Shown: positions 56,359-64,000 of the stretch, in pieces | Position numbering within the stretch: the first letter of the stretch is position 1 | How the letters are laid out: each line of letters begins with the position of its first letter | From: Sphingomonas sp. 32-62-10 | GTDB taxonomy: Bacteria; Pseudomonadota; Alphaproteobacteria; Sphingomonadales; Sphingomonadaceae | DNA length: 64,000 nt | Reading direction: 5' to 3' | Assembly (NCBI GenBank): GCA_002280555.1 | Contig: NCEE01000009.1 | Location: forward strand, 62,001 to 126,000 | The notes under the pieces: generated by a model | Databases searched by the model: none | What the model saw: only the letters and a program-made list of their open reading frames with translations | Told to the model about the DNA's origin: nothing | Made by a program: the position numbers and the translations under genes

Positions 56359-57117
56359 TCAGCCGATTGTGATTTCCTGGAACAGGAGCGCGCGGGCGAC
56401 GGCTTCAGGCAGGGTAGCCGCGTGCAGCTTTTTGCGGGCTCTCCGGAGATGGAGCTCGATCGTGACGCGCGCCAGGCAGAGGCGGTCGGCAATCGCATCG
56501 ATCCGCAATCCTTGTGCGAGGTAACTGAGGCAATCTCGCTCGCGCGACGAGAGTTTGGCGATTCCATAAAGCTCACGGCGTACTTCGCCGATTGAATAAA
56601 GATGGAACAGCTGCGCGATCATAACGAGTTCAGATTCGCGACCATCAATTGCGCGAAAATACTCGCCCTCAGCGAGCGACGATCCCAATGTCATTCCAGC
56701 GACCGGCATCGTCCCGCCGAAGGAATCGAGCATTGGAACGCTAAGCTGTGAGCGCAGTCCCGCTTCAACAGTTAAACCAACGGTTTCGCGGGCACTGCTT
56801 TCGTCAAGTTGCCGTAATACGCTCTCACCCCAGCGATAAGGGAGGCGATTACCGTTGCGTACGAACAACACATGGGGATCGGAGAGGTCGAGCCTTCGGT
56901 CGCCATAATAATCGATCCACCCGCTTGCCATCGTTGAGAGGAAACGGACTGGCGCGTCTATGCGCGCGGCAGCAACCGTGTCGAGGATACCGTAATTGAT
57001 CTGGTCCATGCCAATAGCGGCGAGATGTTTGGTCATACGCGACCAACGATCGGTCACGTCCACCGCCTCGACAAGATCGGCGACCAGCGCGGCATGATCC
57101 AAGTTTGCGGTCGCCAC
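56359..57117 (-). CDS. LuxR-type regulator with autoinducer-binding domain
   Basis: A 252-residue regulator. The N-terminal domain has the acyl-homoserine-lactone residues: WIDYYGD (Trp and Tyr), LSDPHVLF (Asp-Pro) and YRWGE (Trp). The C-terminal helix-turn-helix LSSRERDCLSYLAQG to ELHLRRARKKLHA is a typical GerE/LuxR domain. The start is GTG at 57117, preceded by GGGGAGGG. No luxI synthase gene is in view, so it may be a LuxR solo. The papain-like gene is downstream on the same strand. Confidence 0.85.
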   Translation of the reverse strand: MATANLDHAALVADLVEAVDVTDRWSRMTKHLAAIGMDQINYGILDTVAAARIDAPVRFLSTMASGWIDYYGDRRLDLSDPHVLFVRNGNRLPYRWGESVLRQLDESSARETVGLTVEAGLRSQLSVPMLDSFGGTMPVAGMTLGSSLAEGEYFRAIDGRESELVMIAQLFHLYSIGEVRRELYGIAKLSSRERDCLSYLAQGLRIDAIADRLCLARVTIELHLRRARKKLHAATLPEAVARALLFQEITIG

Positions 57118-57566
57118 AACACCCTCCCCTAAGGCTAATTGATAAAGACGCTATCGACGTGGGTTACGGAGTCAATCAGCCATCATGGCGCGGGATCGCC
57201 CGAACCGCTTACGAGCGCAATTCGTTGGATCCACAGGACATCGCGGCGGTGCGCATAGTCACCGATGAAACCCTTCGCGGGCAGATCAAGAGAATTTGTG
57301 CCAAGACAGGGTCGCGCAATGAAGCTGATCTGATGCGTATTTTGAGCGCGATACGGGCACAGGAAGCGAGACCAGTCTTTCGGGCGGCGCTGAACGCCAA
57401 CAGCCGTCTCGGTCCGCTTACCTCCACGGAGTTAGGGGTTAGCAACCGCACTCTGACAGAGTGTCAGCCGCTATCCACCTCGCCATGGGATCTTTCGGGA
57501 TTGGCTGAAGAAGCTTTCTATGGCGGAGATTGGGGCGACAACCGCCGTGAAGGTGCAGCGCCTTAA
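57105..57566 (+). CDS. Possible hypothetical protein, weakly supported
   Basis: An open frame of 153 codons divergent from luxR and overlapping its first 13 bases. The middle part (DPQDIAAVRIVTDETLRGQI and ICAKTGSRNEADLMRIL) looks like a real helical protein rather than a shadow, but no family or clear ribosome-binding site is seen. GTG near 57159 is a plausible alternative start. It could be a remnant. Confidence 0.35.
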   Translation: MRSPQHPPLRLIDKDAIDVGYGVNQPSWRGIARTAYERNSLDPQDIAAVRIVTDETLRGQIKRICAKTGSRNEADLMRILSAIRAQEARPVFRAALNANSRLGPLTSTELGVSNRTLTECQPLSTSPWDLSGLAEEAFYGGDWGDNRREGAAP

Positions 57567-57840
57567 TGGGGCAGCTATGCGATGCTTTCAGCCAAAAGCT
57601 GCCAGTCGCCTAACCACCCATTTTCAGCCGTCCGTTTGCCAAACGAGCCAAACCTGTTTGGTCACGAACACGCCGACCTCTGGCTGTCACAAGACCTCTC
57701 GGACCCTACGACAAGTTCAGGAGCGCTTGGTTCTATGGCCATCCGGCATTGGATCGCACCGACCTTTTGGCTTGTGGATCGGTGGGCCACGGAACTCGTC
57801 CGGGGTGACGGTTCCACTTTAGGTCGCTGCCCCGCACCCC
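57567..57840. other. Gap before the membrane hydrolase
   Basis: 274 bp with no supported gene or clear structure. Confidence 0.4.
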
Positions 57841-59541
57841 TCACCACCCCTGTGTCGCGGTCCCCGCCACCACATACAGCGTCACCATCAGTCCAGCGAT
57901 CAGCGCGCCGGGGCGGTAGCTGCCGGTGCGGCGCCAGGTGAAGATCGCGATGGCGGCCACCGCTGCCAGCACGACCGGGAACTGCATCGCGATGACGGTG
58001 CTGAGCGGATCGATCGCGGTGGGCAACTGGCCGGTCGCGAAGAACACCCCGTAATCGAGCACCAGCATCACGACGAAGCCGAGCGCCAGCGCAAGCTTTG
58101 CCCAGCCATATTGCGCCACCCAGCCATCGCCCTGCACCGTTAGCCGATCTACCAGCACCCGCACGCTCGCCAGAAATCCGATCGTAATCGGCACGACATA
58201 GATCAGCGCGATCAGCAGTTGCTGCACCGTCGGCAGCTTCACCGCGATGATCCAGAACCGGAAATCGGTGTGAAACAGCTGATCCGCCGCCGCGAGCGCG
58301 GCATAGCCCGCCCCGACGCTCAGCCCCGCCAGCACCACCGATGGCAGCCAATCCGATTGCCGCCCGCTGACCGTGCCACGCCCGATCAGCCAGCTGATCC
58401 CCGCGCCGATCAGCGCCCAGATGGTGATCTGGGTCGATACCGTTTGCGGCAATACCGGATTGGGCTGCACGAGCAGATACAAGCCGGAGAACACCGGGAA
58501 AAAGGTGAGTGCGGGCAGGAAGCTCGTCATCGCAAAGGCGCGCCACCAGCGGCCATCACGGGCCTCCGCCACCGGCTCGACGATCCCACGCACGCCTGAA
58601 AAACCGGGCAGCCGCACCAGCATGTCGAACGCGCCGAGCACGATCATGACGAAACCGACCAGGCCGAGCGCGGTGCCCAATTCCTTCCAGTACCAGATCT
58701 GCTCGCTCGACGGGATCGGCTTGCCGCCCTTCAGGGTGACGGAAAACCAGTCGATCGCGCGCGCAATCGCTTCGGGCGAGATATGGTCACCGGGGTGGGT
58801 GACCGCAGGCGTCGCCAATATGCGCGCGGTGCCATCAGCGATGGAGCCATAGAGTTTGCGCGGCACGATCCGCTCGCTGGTGCCGAAGACCGCCTTCAGC
58901 TTGGGGGAATCGACCACGTCGCGCGCCTTGTCCACATCCCACATCAGTTTCGAAAATTCGTCATACTGGCTGAAGACCAGCCCCAGATTGCGCGGCCAGC
59001 TGGGGCTGCCATCCTTGGCAAAGGGCGCGCCGGTCGACGATCCTTCGAGCACGATCGCCTTGTAATCATCGGGATAGGCAGCGGCGGCGGCGAGCACCGT
59101 CCAGCCGCCCATGCTGTGCCCCTCCATCCCGATATTGGCGGTATCGACCATCGGCAGGCTGCGCAGATGCGCCAGCCCGTCCGGCCCGCCGAACCCGTTG
59201 GAGAAGGACGGCCCCTGGCTATAGCCATGTCCGGTCTGATCAAGCGCGAGCACCACATAGCCCCGCCGCGCGAATTCGATCGCGAAGCCGGACTGGGTTT
59301 CGCGCGAGTTGATATAGCCGTGGACCGCGAGAATGCCGGGTGCCTTGCTGGTGGGGGTGGCGGTGCTGGGAACATAGAGCAATGCGCTCATCCGCTTGCC
59401 GCCGGTGCCGATGAAGCGGATGTCGCGGATCTCGACCCCGCCGGCGGTCTGGATGCGGTTTGCGAGCATCGCCCCGCCAAGCGCGAGCACGAGGCCAAGG
59501 ATCAGCAACCACCAACCGCCACGCGGCATTCCTTGCGCCAT
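57841..59541 (-). CDS. Membrane-bound alpha/beta hydrolase
   Basis: A 566-residue protein. A single N-terminal membrane helix (about 10-28) is followed by an alpha/beta-hydrolase domain with VHGYINSRETQ, the nucleophile in MEGHSMGGW near residue 146, and HPGDHISPE near residue 283, the likely catalytic histidine. The C-terminal half has about seven further hydrophobic helices. This hydrolase-plus-multispanning layout is known in alphaproteobacteria but its substrate is unknown. The ATG at 59541 has a G-rich Shine-Dalgarno sequence; the longer frame upstream is not convincing. Confidence 0.78.
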   Translation of the reverse strand: MAQGMPRGGWWLLILGLVLALGGAMLANRIQTAGGVEIRDIRFIGTGGKRMSALLYVPSTATPTSKAPGILAVHGYINSRETQSGFAIEFARRGYVVLALDQTGHGYSQGPSFSNGFGGPDGLAHLRSLPMVDTANIGMEGHSMGGWTVLAAAAAYPDDYKAIVLEGSSTGAPFAKDGSPSWPRNLGLVFSQYDEFSKLMWDVDKARDVVDSPKLKAVFGTSERIVPRKLYGSIADGTARILATPAVTHPGDHISPEAIARAIDWFSVTLKGGKPIPSSEQIWYWKELGTALGLVGFVMIVLGAFDMLVRLPGFSGVRGIVEPVAEARDGRWWRAFAMTSFLPALTFFPVFSGLYLLVQPNPVLPQTVSTQITIWALIGAGISWLIGRGTVSGRQSDWLPSVVLAGLSVGAGYAALAAADQLFHTDFRFWIIAVKLPTVQQLLIALIYVVPITIGFLASVRVLVDRLTVQGDGWVAQYGWAKLALALGFVVMLVLDYGVFFATGQLPTAIDPLSTVIAMQFPVVLAAVAAIAIFTWRRTGSYRPGALIAGLMVTLYVVAGTATQGW

Positions 59542-59626
59542 ATCCACCCCCTGATTGCACCGCGATTGACGCCCCCGCAGAAACCCGCGACGGACGCCCC
59601 TTATTCGCCCGGTTGGAGAGCCGATC

Positions 59627-60349
59627 ATGCCCGAGGTCAAGATGCCCGCCATCAAAGTGCTGGCCTTTGATGTTTTCGGGACACTCGTCGACTGGCGCAT
59701 CAGCATCGCGCGCGAAGCAGCGGCGGTGTTCGCGCGGGCGGGCCGCGACGATATCGACCCCGCCGGTTTCGCCGATGCGTGGCGGGGGCTGTACCAGCCA
59801 GCGATGGAGGCGGTGCGATCGGGCAAGCGGGCCTTTACGCGGCTGGATGTGCTGAACCGCGAGACGCTCGATATCCTGCTGGCGCGGCATAATCTTGTGC
59901 TGGATGACGCAGCGGCGGCGGAATTTGCATTTGCGTGGCGCAGGCTCGATCCCTGGCCGGATGTGGTGGCGGGACTGGTGCGGCTGCGGGGGCGCTATCC
60001 ATTGGTCACCCTGTCCAACGGTAATATCGCGCTGACGATGGAGATCGCGCGCCGCAGCGGCATGGTGTTCGATGCGATTTTGGGCGCGGAAGCCGTGCAG
60101 GCGTTCAAGCCGACGCCCGAATCCTATCTTCGCACCGCCGATCTACTCGGCATTGCGCCGCATGAGCTGTGCCTGGTCGCCGCGCATCACAGCGATCTGA
60201 GCGCCGCGCGGGCGTGCGGGCTGCAATGCGCCTATATCGACCGGCCGATGGAATATGGCGGTGCGAAAGCCCCCGACGCGCATATGGCGCAGGACTGGGA
60301 ATGGTCGGCAGGGAGCTTGGTGGAGCTGGCTGAAGCGATAGGGTGTTGA
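59627..60349 (+). CDS. Haloacid dehalogenase-like hydrolase (type II)
   Basis: A HAD-superfamily hydrolase of 240 residues with the (S)-2-haloacid dehalogenase type II pattern: nucleophile aspartate in AFDVFGTLVDW, the LVTLSNGN motif, lysine in FKPTPESY, and an AHHSDLSAA segment near the end. Dehalogenase activity is possible, but many relatives act on phosphates. GGAGA precedes the ATG. It is divergent from the membrane hydrolase. Confidence 0.8.
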   Translation: MPEVKMPAIKVLAFDVFGTLVDWRISIAREAAAVFARAGRDDIDPAGFADAWRGLYQPAMEAVRSGKRAFTRLDVLNRETLDILLARHNLVLDDAAAAEFAFAWRRLDPWPDVVAGLVRLRGRYPLVTLSNGNIALTMEIARRSGMVFDAILGAEAVQAFKPTPESYLRTADLLGIAPHELCLVAAHHSDLSAARACGLQCAYIDRPMEYGGAKAPDAHMAQDWEWSAGSLVELAEAIGC

Positions 60350-60410
60350 AGGCCTTGCGCTCCCTACCAAAGGCGGCACAGATGCCGCAAAACATCGCAG
60401 GAGCAAGTTG

Positions 60411-61373
60411 ATGAAAGCTGCCGTCTATTATCAGAACGGAGACCCGAGCGTCCTTCGTTATGAGGACGTGCCCGATCCCGTCTGCCACCCCAAGGGTGTC
60501 GTCATCCGCGTTGAGGCGGTGAGCGTGGAGGGGGGCGATACGCTCAATCGGTTGCGCGGGGCGCTGGCGACCACGCCGCATATCGTCGGCTATCAGGCAG
60601 CCGGCGAGATCATCGAAGTGGGTGCCGAGGTGACCCACCTGAAAGTCGGCGACCGGGTGGCAACCGTCGATGGCTATGGCTCGCACGCTGAGCTGCGCCC
60701 CGTTCCGGCGCGCAATTGCTGGCCTATCCCCGCCGGGCTCGATCCGGCCAAGGCCGCCGTGGTGCCGGTGGCGTTCGGCACCGCACATGAATGCCTGTTC
60801 GGGCGCGGCCAGCTCAAATCGGGCGAGGTCGCGCTCATTCAGGCGGGCGCAAGCGGCGTCGGTATCGCCGCGATCCAGCTGGCGAAACAAGCGGGCGCGA
60901 CCGTGATCGCCACTGCATCGAGCGACGAGCGGCTTGACCGGCTGAAGGTGTATGGCCTCGATCACGGGATCAATTATGCGCGCGATGGCGTTGCCGCTGA
61001 GGTGAAGCGCCTGACCGGCGGCAAGGGCGCAGACGTGGTGGTCGATCCGGTCGGAGGGACCACGCTGCAATCCTCAATCGATTCGCTAGCCTATCGCGGC
61101 CGCCTGTCGATGGTGGGGGCAGCCGGGCGCGAGCCGATGAAGGTGGATGTAGCGACGCTGATGTACGGCAATCAATCGCTCAGCGGTGTATTCCTGGGCG
61201 CTGAAATCATGACCGACCGCGTCCACGACATGATTCAGGGGCTGATTGAGGACGTCGCGCAGGGCAAGATCGAGGTGCTCATCGACCGGCGTTACGCGCT
61301 GTCCGAAGCGGCCGAAGCGCATGCCTATATCGAGAGCCGACAGGCGGTTGGGCGCGTGATTCTGATGCCTTGA
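60411..61373 (+). CDS. MDR-family NADPH:quinone oxidoreductase-like protein
   Basis: A zinc-independent medium-chain dehydrogenase, 320 residues, of the quinone oxidoreductase type. The N-terminal catalytic domain has VGYQAAGEIIEVG near residue 64. The nucleotide site QAGASGVGIAAIQLAK near residue 144 is of the AxxGxxG type. No structural zinc cysteines are present. It would reduce quinones or enones with NADPH. GGAG precedes ATG 60411; it lies 61 bp after the HAD gene. Confidence 0.85.
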   Translation: MKAAVYYQNGDPSVLRYEDVPDPVCHPKGVVIRVEAVSVEGGDTLNRLRGALATTPHIVGYQAAGEIIEVGAEVTHLKVGDRVATVDGYGSHAELRPVPARNCWPIPAGLDPAKAAVVPVAFGTAHECLFGRGQLKSGEVALIQAGASGVGIAAIQLAKQAGATVIATASSDERLDRLKVYGLDHGINYARDGVAAEVKRLTGGKGADVVVDPVGGTTLQSSIDSLAYRGRLSMVGAAGREPMKVDVATLMYGNQSLSGVFLGAEIMTDRVHDMIQGLIEDVAQGKIEVLIDRRYALSEAAEAHAYIESRQAVGRVILMP

Positions 61374-61419
61374 GGGTGGGATGAAGACGGTTCGAGGTTA
61401 GTCGGCACTTCAATATCAG

Positions 61420-61477
61420 TTGTGTCCCCGCGAAGGCGGGGACCCAGCCTGGGCTCCCGCCTTCGCGGGAGCACAAC
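61420..61477. repeat. Palindromic intergenic repeat, copy B
   Basis: Same element as 55025-55080, in the opposite orientation: TCCCCGCGAAGGCGGGGA, then CCCAGCCTGGG and CTCCCGCCTTCGCGGGAG. The spacer differs from copy A. Confidence 0.85.
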
Positions 61478-61517
61478 GTCAACATTCATCAATGGGCGGT
61501 AGCCACCCTGCCCCAAT

Positions 61518-61598
61518 CGTCACCCCGGGCTTGACCCGGGGTCCAGCTTTTTCTTCGTCTCCGCGACAGCGGGACCCCGGGTCAAGCCCTGGGTGACG
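61518..61598. repeat. Large inverted repeat before the aldolase-like gene
   Basis: CGTCACCCCGGGCTTGACCC near 61518 pairs with GGGTCAAGCC and GGGTGACG ending at 61598, with a GGTCC/GGACC inner stem. It is another dispersed sphingomonad repeat and may end the transcripts of both converging genes. Confidence 0.75.
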
Positions 61599-61625
61599 GC
61601 AATGAGCTTGGGGCTTAGCCGCCCC

Positions 61626-62405
61626 CTATTCCGCATAACCCGGATTATGCCGATCGAGCTTCCGTAGCAGCGCCGGCCATGCCAGCCCCTGGGCGAGCAT
61701 CGCCATCCCCGCACCGCTCGACTGCTCCTCCACCTTGCCTTCGACACCTTGCGGCGGGTTGTGAAGCCCATTCCGCCCCGCTGCCAGCATATGCACCTGC
61801 GCCTCGCACGCGCGCTCGAGGAAATAGAGGCGCAGGAATGCCTGCGCGACCGTCGCCCCCACCGCGAGCGTGCCGTGGTTGCGCAGGATCATCGTGTGCT
61901 TGGTGCCGAGATCCTCGACGAGCCGCTCGCGCTCCTCAAGTTCGGTCGCGATGCCTTCATATTCGTGATACGCCACATCATGCCCGGCGATCATCGAGGT
62001 CTGGGTGTGCGGCAGCAGCCCTTCGGCCATCGCCGACACCGCCTGACCATAAGGTGTGTGCAGATGCATCACTGATGCCGCATCCTCCCGCGCCATGTGG
62101 ATCGCCGAATGGATCACAAAACCGGCGCGGTTCACCGGGGCGGGCGTGTCATCGACCTTGTTGCCGTCGACATCGATCTTGACGAGCGCCGAGGCGGTCA
62201 TTTCCTCGAACATGTGCGTGTAGGGATTGATCAGGAAATGATGCTCGGGACCGGGCACGCGCGCGGAGAGATGCGTGAAGATCAGATCGTCCCAGCCATA
62301 CATCGCCACCAGCCGATAGGCGGCCGCCAGATCAACACGGGCCTGCCATTCCTCGGGTGAGCAACGATCGCGAACGCTGGGGGCGGGTTTGAGGGCGGTG
62401 GCCAT
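61626..62405 (-). CDS. Class II aldolase/adducin-family protein
   Basis: A 259-residue class II aldolase-like protein. Zinc-binding residues are visible: VMHLHTPYG near residue 108 (two His) and ILRNHGTLAVG near residue 170 (His), with a likely catalytic tyrosine/glutamate in between. Members act as fuculose/rhamnulose-phosphate aldolases or as decarboxylases; substrate unknown. ATG 62405 has AGGAGA at correct spacing, within a longer open frame. Confidence 0.8.
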   Translation of the reverse strand: MATALKPAPSVRDRCSPEEWQARVDLAAAYRLVAMYGWDDLIFTHLSARVPGPEHHFLINPYTHMFEEMTASALVKIDVDGNKVDDTPAPVNRAGFVIHSAIHMAREDAASVMHLHTPYGQAVSAMAEGLLPHTQTSMIAGHDVAYHEYEGIATELEERERLVEDLGTKHTMILRNHGTLAVGATVAQAFLRLYFLERACEAQVHMLAAGRNGLHNPPQGVEGKVEEQSSGAGMAMLAQGLAWPALLRKLDRHNPGYAE

Positions 62406-62536
62406 CGCATCTTCTCCTGACATCAATAACGGTTGCGCTGCAGCATATGTTGCGCAGCATGAAATTGGCACGCAATACGACTTTAGCACCCCAAACGCCG
62501 CTTGACGAGCCGACTCCACGCGTGAAGGATGTAGTT

Positions 62537-62923
62537 ATGGCTGGTTCCTCCCCTACTGATCCTGCGGCATTGTTTCGCGAAATGCTGGGCCAATGGGAGG
62601 CAATGGCCAACGAATTTGGCGGCAACATGATGAAAAGCGGTGAGTTCACCCGGCTGATGCACGGGGCTAACGCCGCCAATATGAAGCTGAAGGAAGCCCG
62701 CACCGACATGATGGAGCGCGCGCTTGACGCCGCCAACATGCCCACCAAGGCCGAAGTCGCGGACCTTTCGGCGCGACTCCATCGGATCGAGGCGACGGTC
62801 GACCGGATCGAAGCGATGATGGCCGCCCAGGCCGGTGTGTCCGTGATCCCGGAACGCCCCAAGCCTAAACGAACGCGCAAGCCGCCTGCGGCCAAGGCCC
62901 CTTCGACAAAGGCGGCCGGGTGA
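62537..62923 (+). CDS. Small PHA-synthase-associated protein (PhaE/PhaR-like)
   Basis: A 128-residue protein directly before phaC, overlapping its start by four bases (GTGA). It begins PTDPAALFREMLGQWEAMANEFGG, then a helical region (KAEVADLSARLHRIEATVDRIEAMM, key VADLSARLHRIEATVDRI) and ends in a Lys/Pro/Ala-rich tail. The position and coiled-coil character suggest the partner subunit of a class III PHA synthase, but it is much shorter than canonical PhaE. AAGGA precedes the ATG. Confidence 0.6.
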   Translation: MAGSSPTDPAALFREMLGQWEAMANEFGGNMMKSGEFTRLMHGANAANMKLKEARTDMMERALDAANMPTKAEVADLSARLHRIEATVDRIEAMMAAQAGVSVIPERPKPKRTRKPPAAKAPSTKAAG

Positions 62924-64000
62924 GCGACGGCGGGCGCACGGCTGAATTGCCCGGAATCGTCGAACAGGCGCGGGTGGAATTCGATCGTGCGCTGAAGCGT
63001 AACATCAAGGGTCTCGGCTATTTCGTGTCGTCCGCCCCCGTGCTGGGCGCCTCCCCCAAGGATCGGCTGATCCAGCGCGGCACGATGAACCTGTATCATT
63101 ATCGTGCGATGTCAGACGAAGTGTACCGGGTACCGTTGCTGCTGGTGATGGCGACCACCAATCGCGGCTATATTTTCGATATGGTGCCGGGGCAGAGCCT
63201 GGTCGAATATCTGCTACGCGCCGGATACGATGTGTTCATGCTCGATTGGGAAGCGCCGCGCGCTGACGAGAAGCATCTGGGCATTGCCGATTATGTCCTC
63301 GATTTCCTGCCGACCGCGATCGAGCGGGTGCAGCAGGAAACCGGCGAGGAGGATTTCACCATCGTCGGCTATTGTTTCGGCGGTGCGCTGTCGGTGCTGT
63401 GGGCCGGATTGCACCCCGAAGCGCCGATGAAGAACATGGTTTGCTTCACCACGCCGGTTGATTTCAGCAAGATGGAGATGTTCCAGGCCTGGTCAGACCA
63501 GCGCTTCTTCGATGTCGATCGGCTGGTCGATACTTTCGGCAACTGCCCGGCGGATTATTTGTATACAGCGTTCGACATGCTGCGCCCCGGCGCGCGGATG
63601 GTCGCCAATTTCCGGCTCTACGACAATATGTGGAATGACGAATTCGTGAAGTCATTCCGCATGTTCGATCGCTGGGCGGCGGACATGCTGCCGTTGGCGG
63701 GCGAATATTTCCGCGAAACGACCAAACAGCTGATGTGGGGCAACGAGCTCTACAACGGCACGATGACGGTGGCGGGGCGCAAAGTCGATCTGGGGGCGAT
63801 CACCGCGCCGTTCCTCCATGTCACCGCGCAACACGATCATATCGTCCCCTCTGCCGCGTCCGCCCCGCTGATCGAGATGGTCGGTTCGGCGGACAAGGAA
63901 GCCGTCGAGCTGAAGGGCGGGCATGTGAGCCTGGTCGCGGGCGGCAATGCCATCAAACGGCTTTGGCCCAAATTGACAGACTGGCTTTCGGAGCGTTCGA
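62920..64000 (+). CDS. phaC: Class III poly(3-hydroxyalkanoate) synthase, PhaC subunit (partial)
   Basis: Polymerises hydroxyacyl-CoA into polyhydroxyalkanoate granules. The first 360 residues are in the window and the gene runs off the end. The catalytic triad is in place: Cys152 in VGYCFGG, Asp306 in QHDHIVP and His335 in GGHVSL, closely matching the class III numbering (149, 302, 331 in Allochromatium). The GTG start at 62920 overlaps the small upstream protein's stop. It is translationally coupled to that gene. Confidence 0.93.
   Translation, partial: MSDGGRTAELPGIVEQARVEFDRALKRNIKGLGYFVSSAPVLGASPKDRLIQRGTMNLYHYRAMSDEVYRVPLLLVMATTNRGYIFDMVPGQSLVEYLLRAGYDVFMLDWEAPRADEKHLGIADYVLDFLPTAIERVQQETGEEDFTIVGYCFGGALSVLWAGLHPEAPMKNMVCFTTPVDFSKMEMFQAWSDQRFFDVDRLVDTFGNCPADYLYTAFDMLRPGARMVANFRLYDNMWNDEFVKSFRMFDRWAADMLPLAGEYFRETTKQLMWGNELYNGTMTVAGRKVDLGAITAPFLHVTAQHDHIVPSAASAPLIEMVGSADKEAVELKGGHVSLVAGGNAIKRLWPKLTDWLSERS

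Noticed and set aside
57105..57566. A luxI synthase partner for the LuxR regulator
   Set aside because: The divergent open frame shows none of the conserved LuxI residues or strand pattern and is listed only as a weak hypothetical.

Overview
The window is GC-rich chromosomal DNA of an alphaproteobacterium, most likely a sphingomonad (order Sphingomonadales). The evidence is a zwf-pgl-edd-glk-eda Entner-Doudoroff operon, RpoB/RpoC and ribosomal proteins of alphaproteobacterial type, a TonB-dependent receptor, a MipA-type porin, a class III PHA synthase and dispersed palindromic intergenic repeats of the kind common in sphingomonads. All identifications come from reading the sequence; no database search was run.

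Layout. 1-4.6 kb: glucose catabolism operon. 4.6-7.3 kb: tRNA-Pro(CGG) and a four-gene minus-strand cluster (Tat-signal protein, PqqD-like protein, HprK-like kinase, nucleotidyltransferase) that looks like a little-studied peptide or phosphotransfer system. 7.4-14.7 kb: phosphate-starvation locus phoR-pstSCAB-phoU-phoB with a putative PHO box; phoU is broken. 15-23 kb: an SDR enzyme, an APC permease, a TetR/DUF4386 pair with three operator-like palindromes, MipA, a membrane protein, DUF2794, serine acetyltransferase and a TSUP exporter. 23.2-27.8 kb: peroxide defence (ahpC, ahpF, oxyR), a fasciclin protein and a broken yghU-type glutathione transferase; the ahpC-ahpF junction is also damaged.

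28-44.5 kb: the beta operon, split into three units: rplK-rplA, rplJ-rplL and rpoB-rpoC. Between rplA and rplJ lie an Asp/Asn hydroxylase, a HisKA_2/HWE-type sensor kinase, a light-dependent protochlorophyllide reductase (LPOR) and a uracil-DNA glycosylase-like protein. An opposing proline-rich gene lies between rplL and rpoB. 44.5-46.2 kb: an AT-richer orphan gene with a PLAT-like domain sits between two diverged copies of the rpoC 3' end plus terminator, which points to an insertion by recombination.

46.3-54.8 kb: a small membrane protein, an AraC regulator, an S9 peptidase, a TonB-dependent receptor, a second TSUP transporter, RNase T2 and nadC. 55-57.6 kb: a degenerate papain-like protein next to a LuxR-type regulator with no luxI in view, in AT-richer DNA. 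57.8-64 kb: a membrane-anchored alpha/beta hydrolase, a haloacid dehalogenase-like enzyme, an MDR oxidoreductase, a class II aldolase-like protein and the start of a PHA synthase operon.

The points most worth a second look are the LPOR gene inside the split ribosomal-protein operon, the PLAT-like gene between duplicated rpoC tails, the HprK/PqqD/nucleotidyltransferase cluster, and four separate missing-sequence lesions (phoU, a small secreted protein, ahpC/ahpF, yghU) within about 14 kb.
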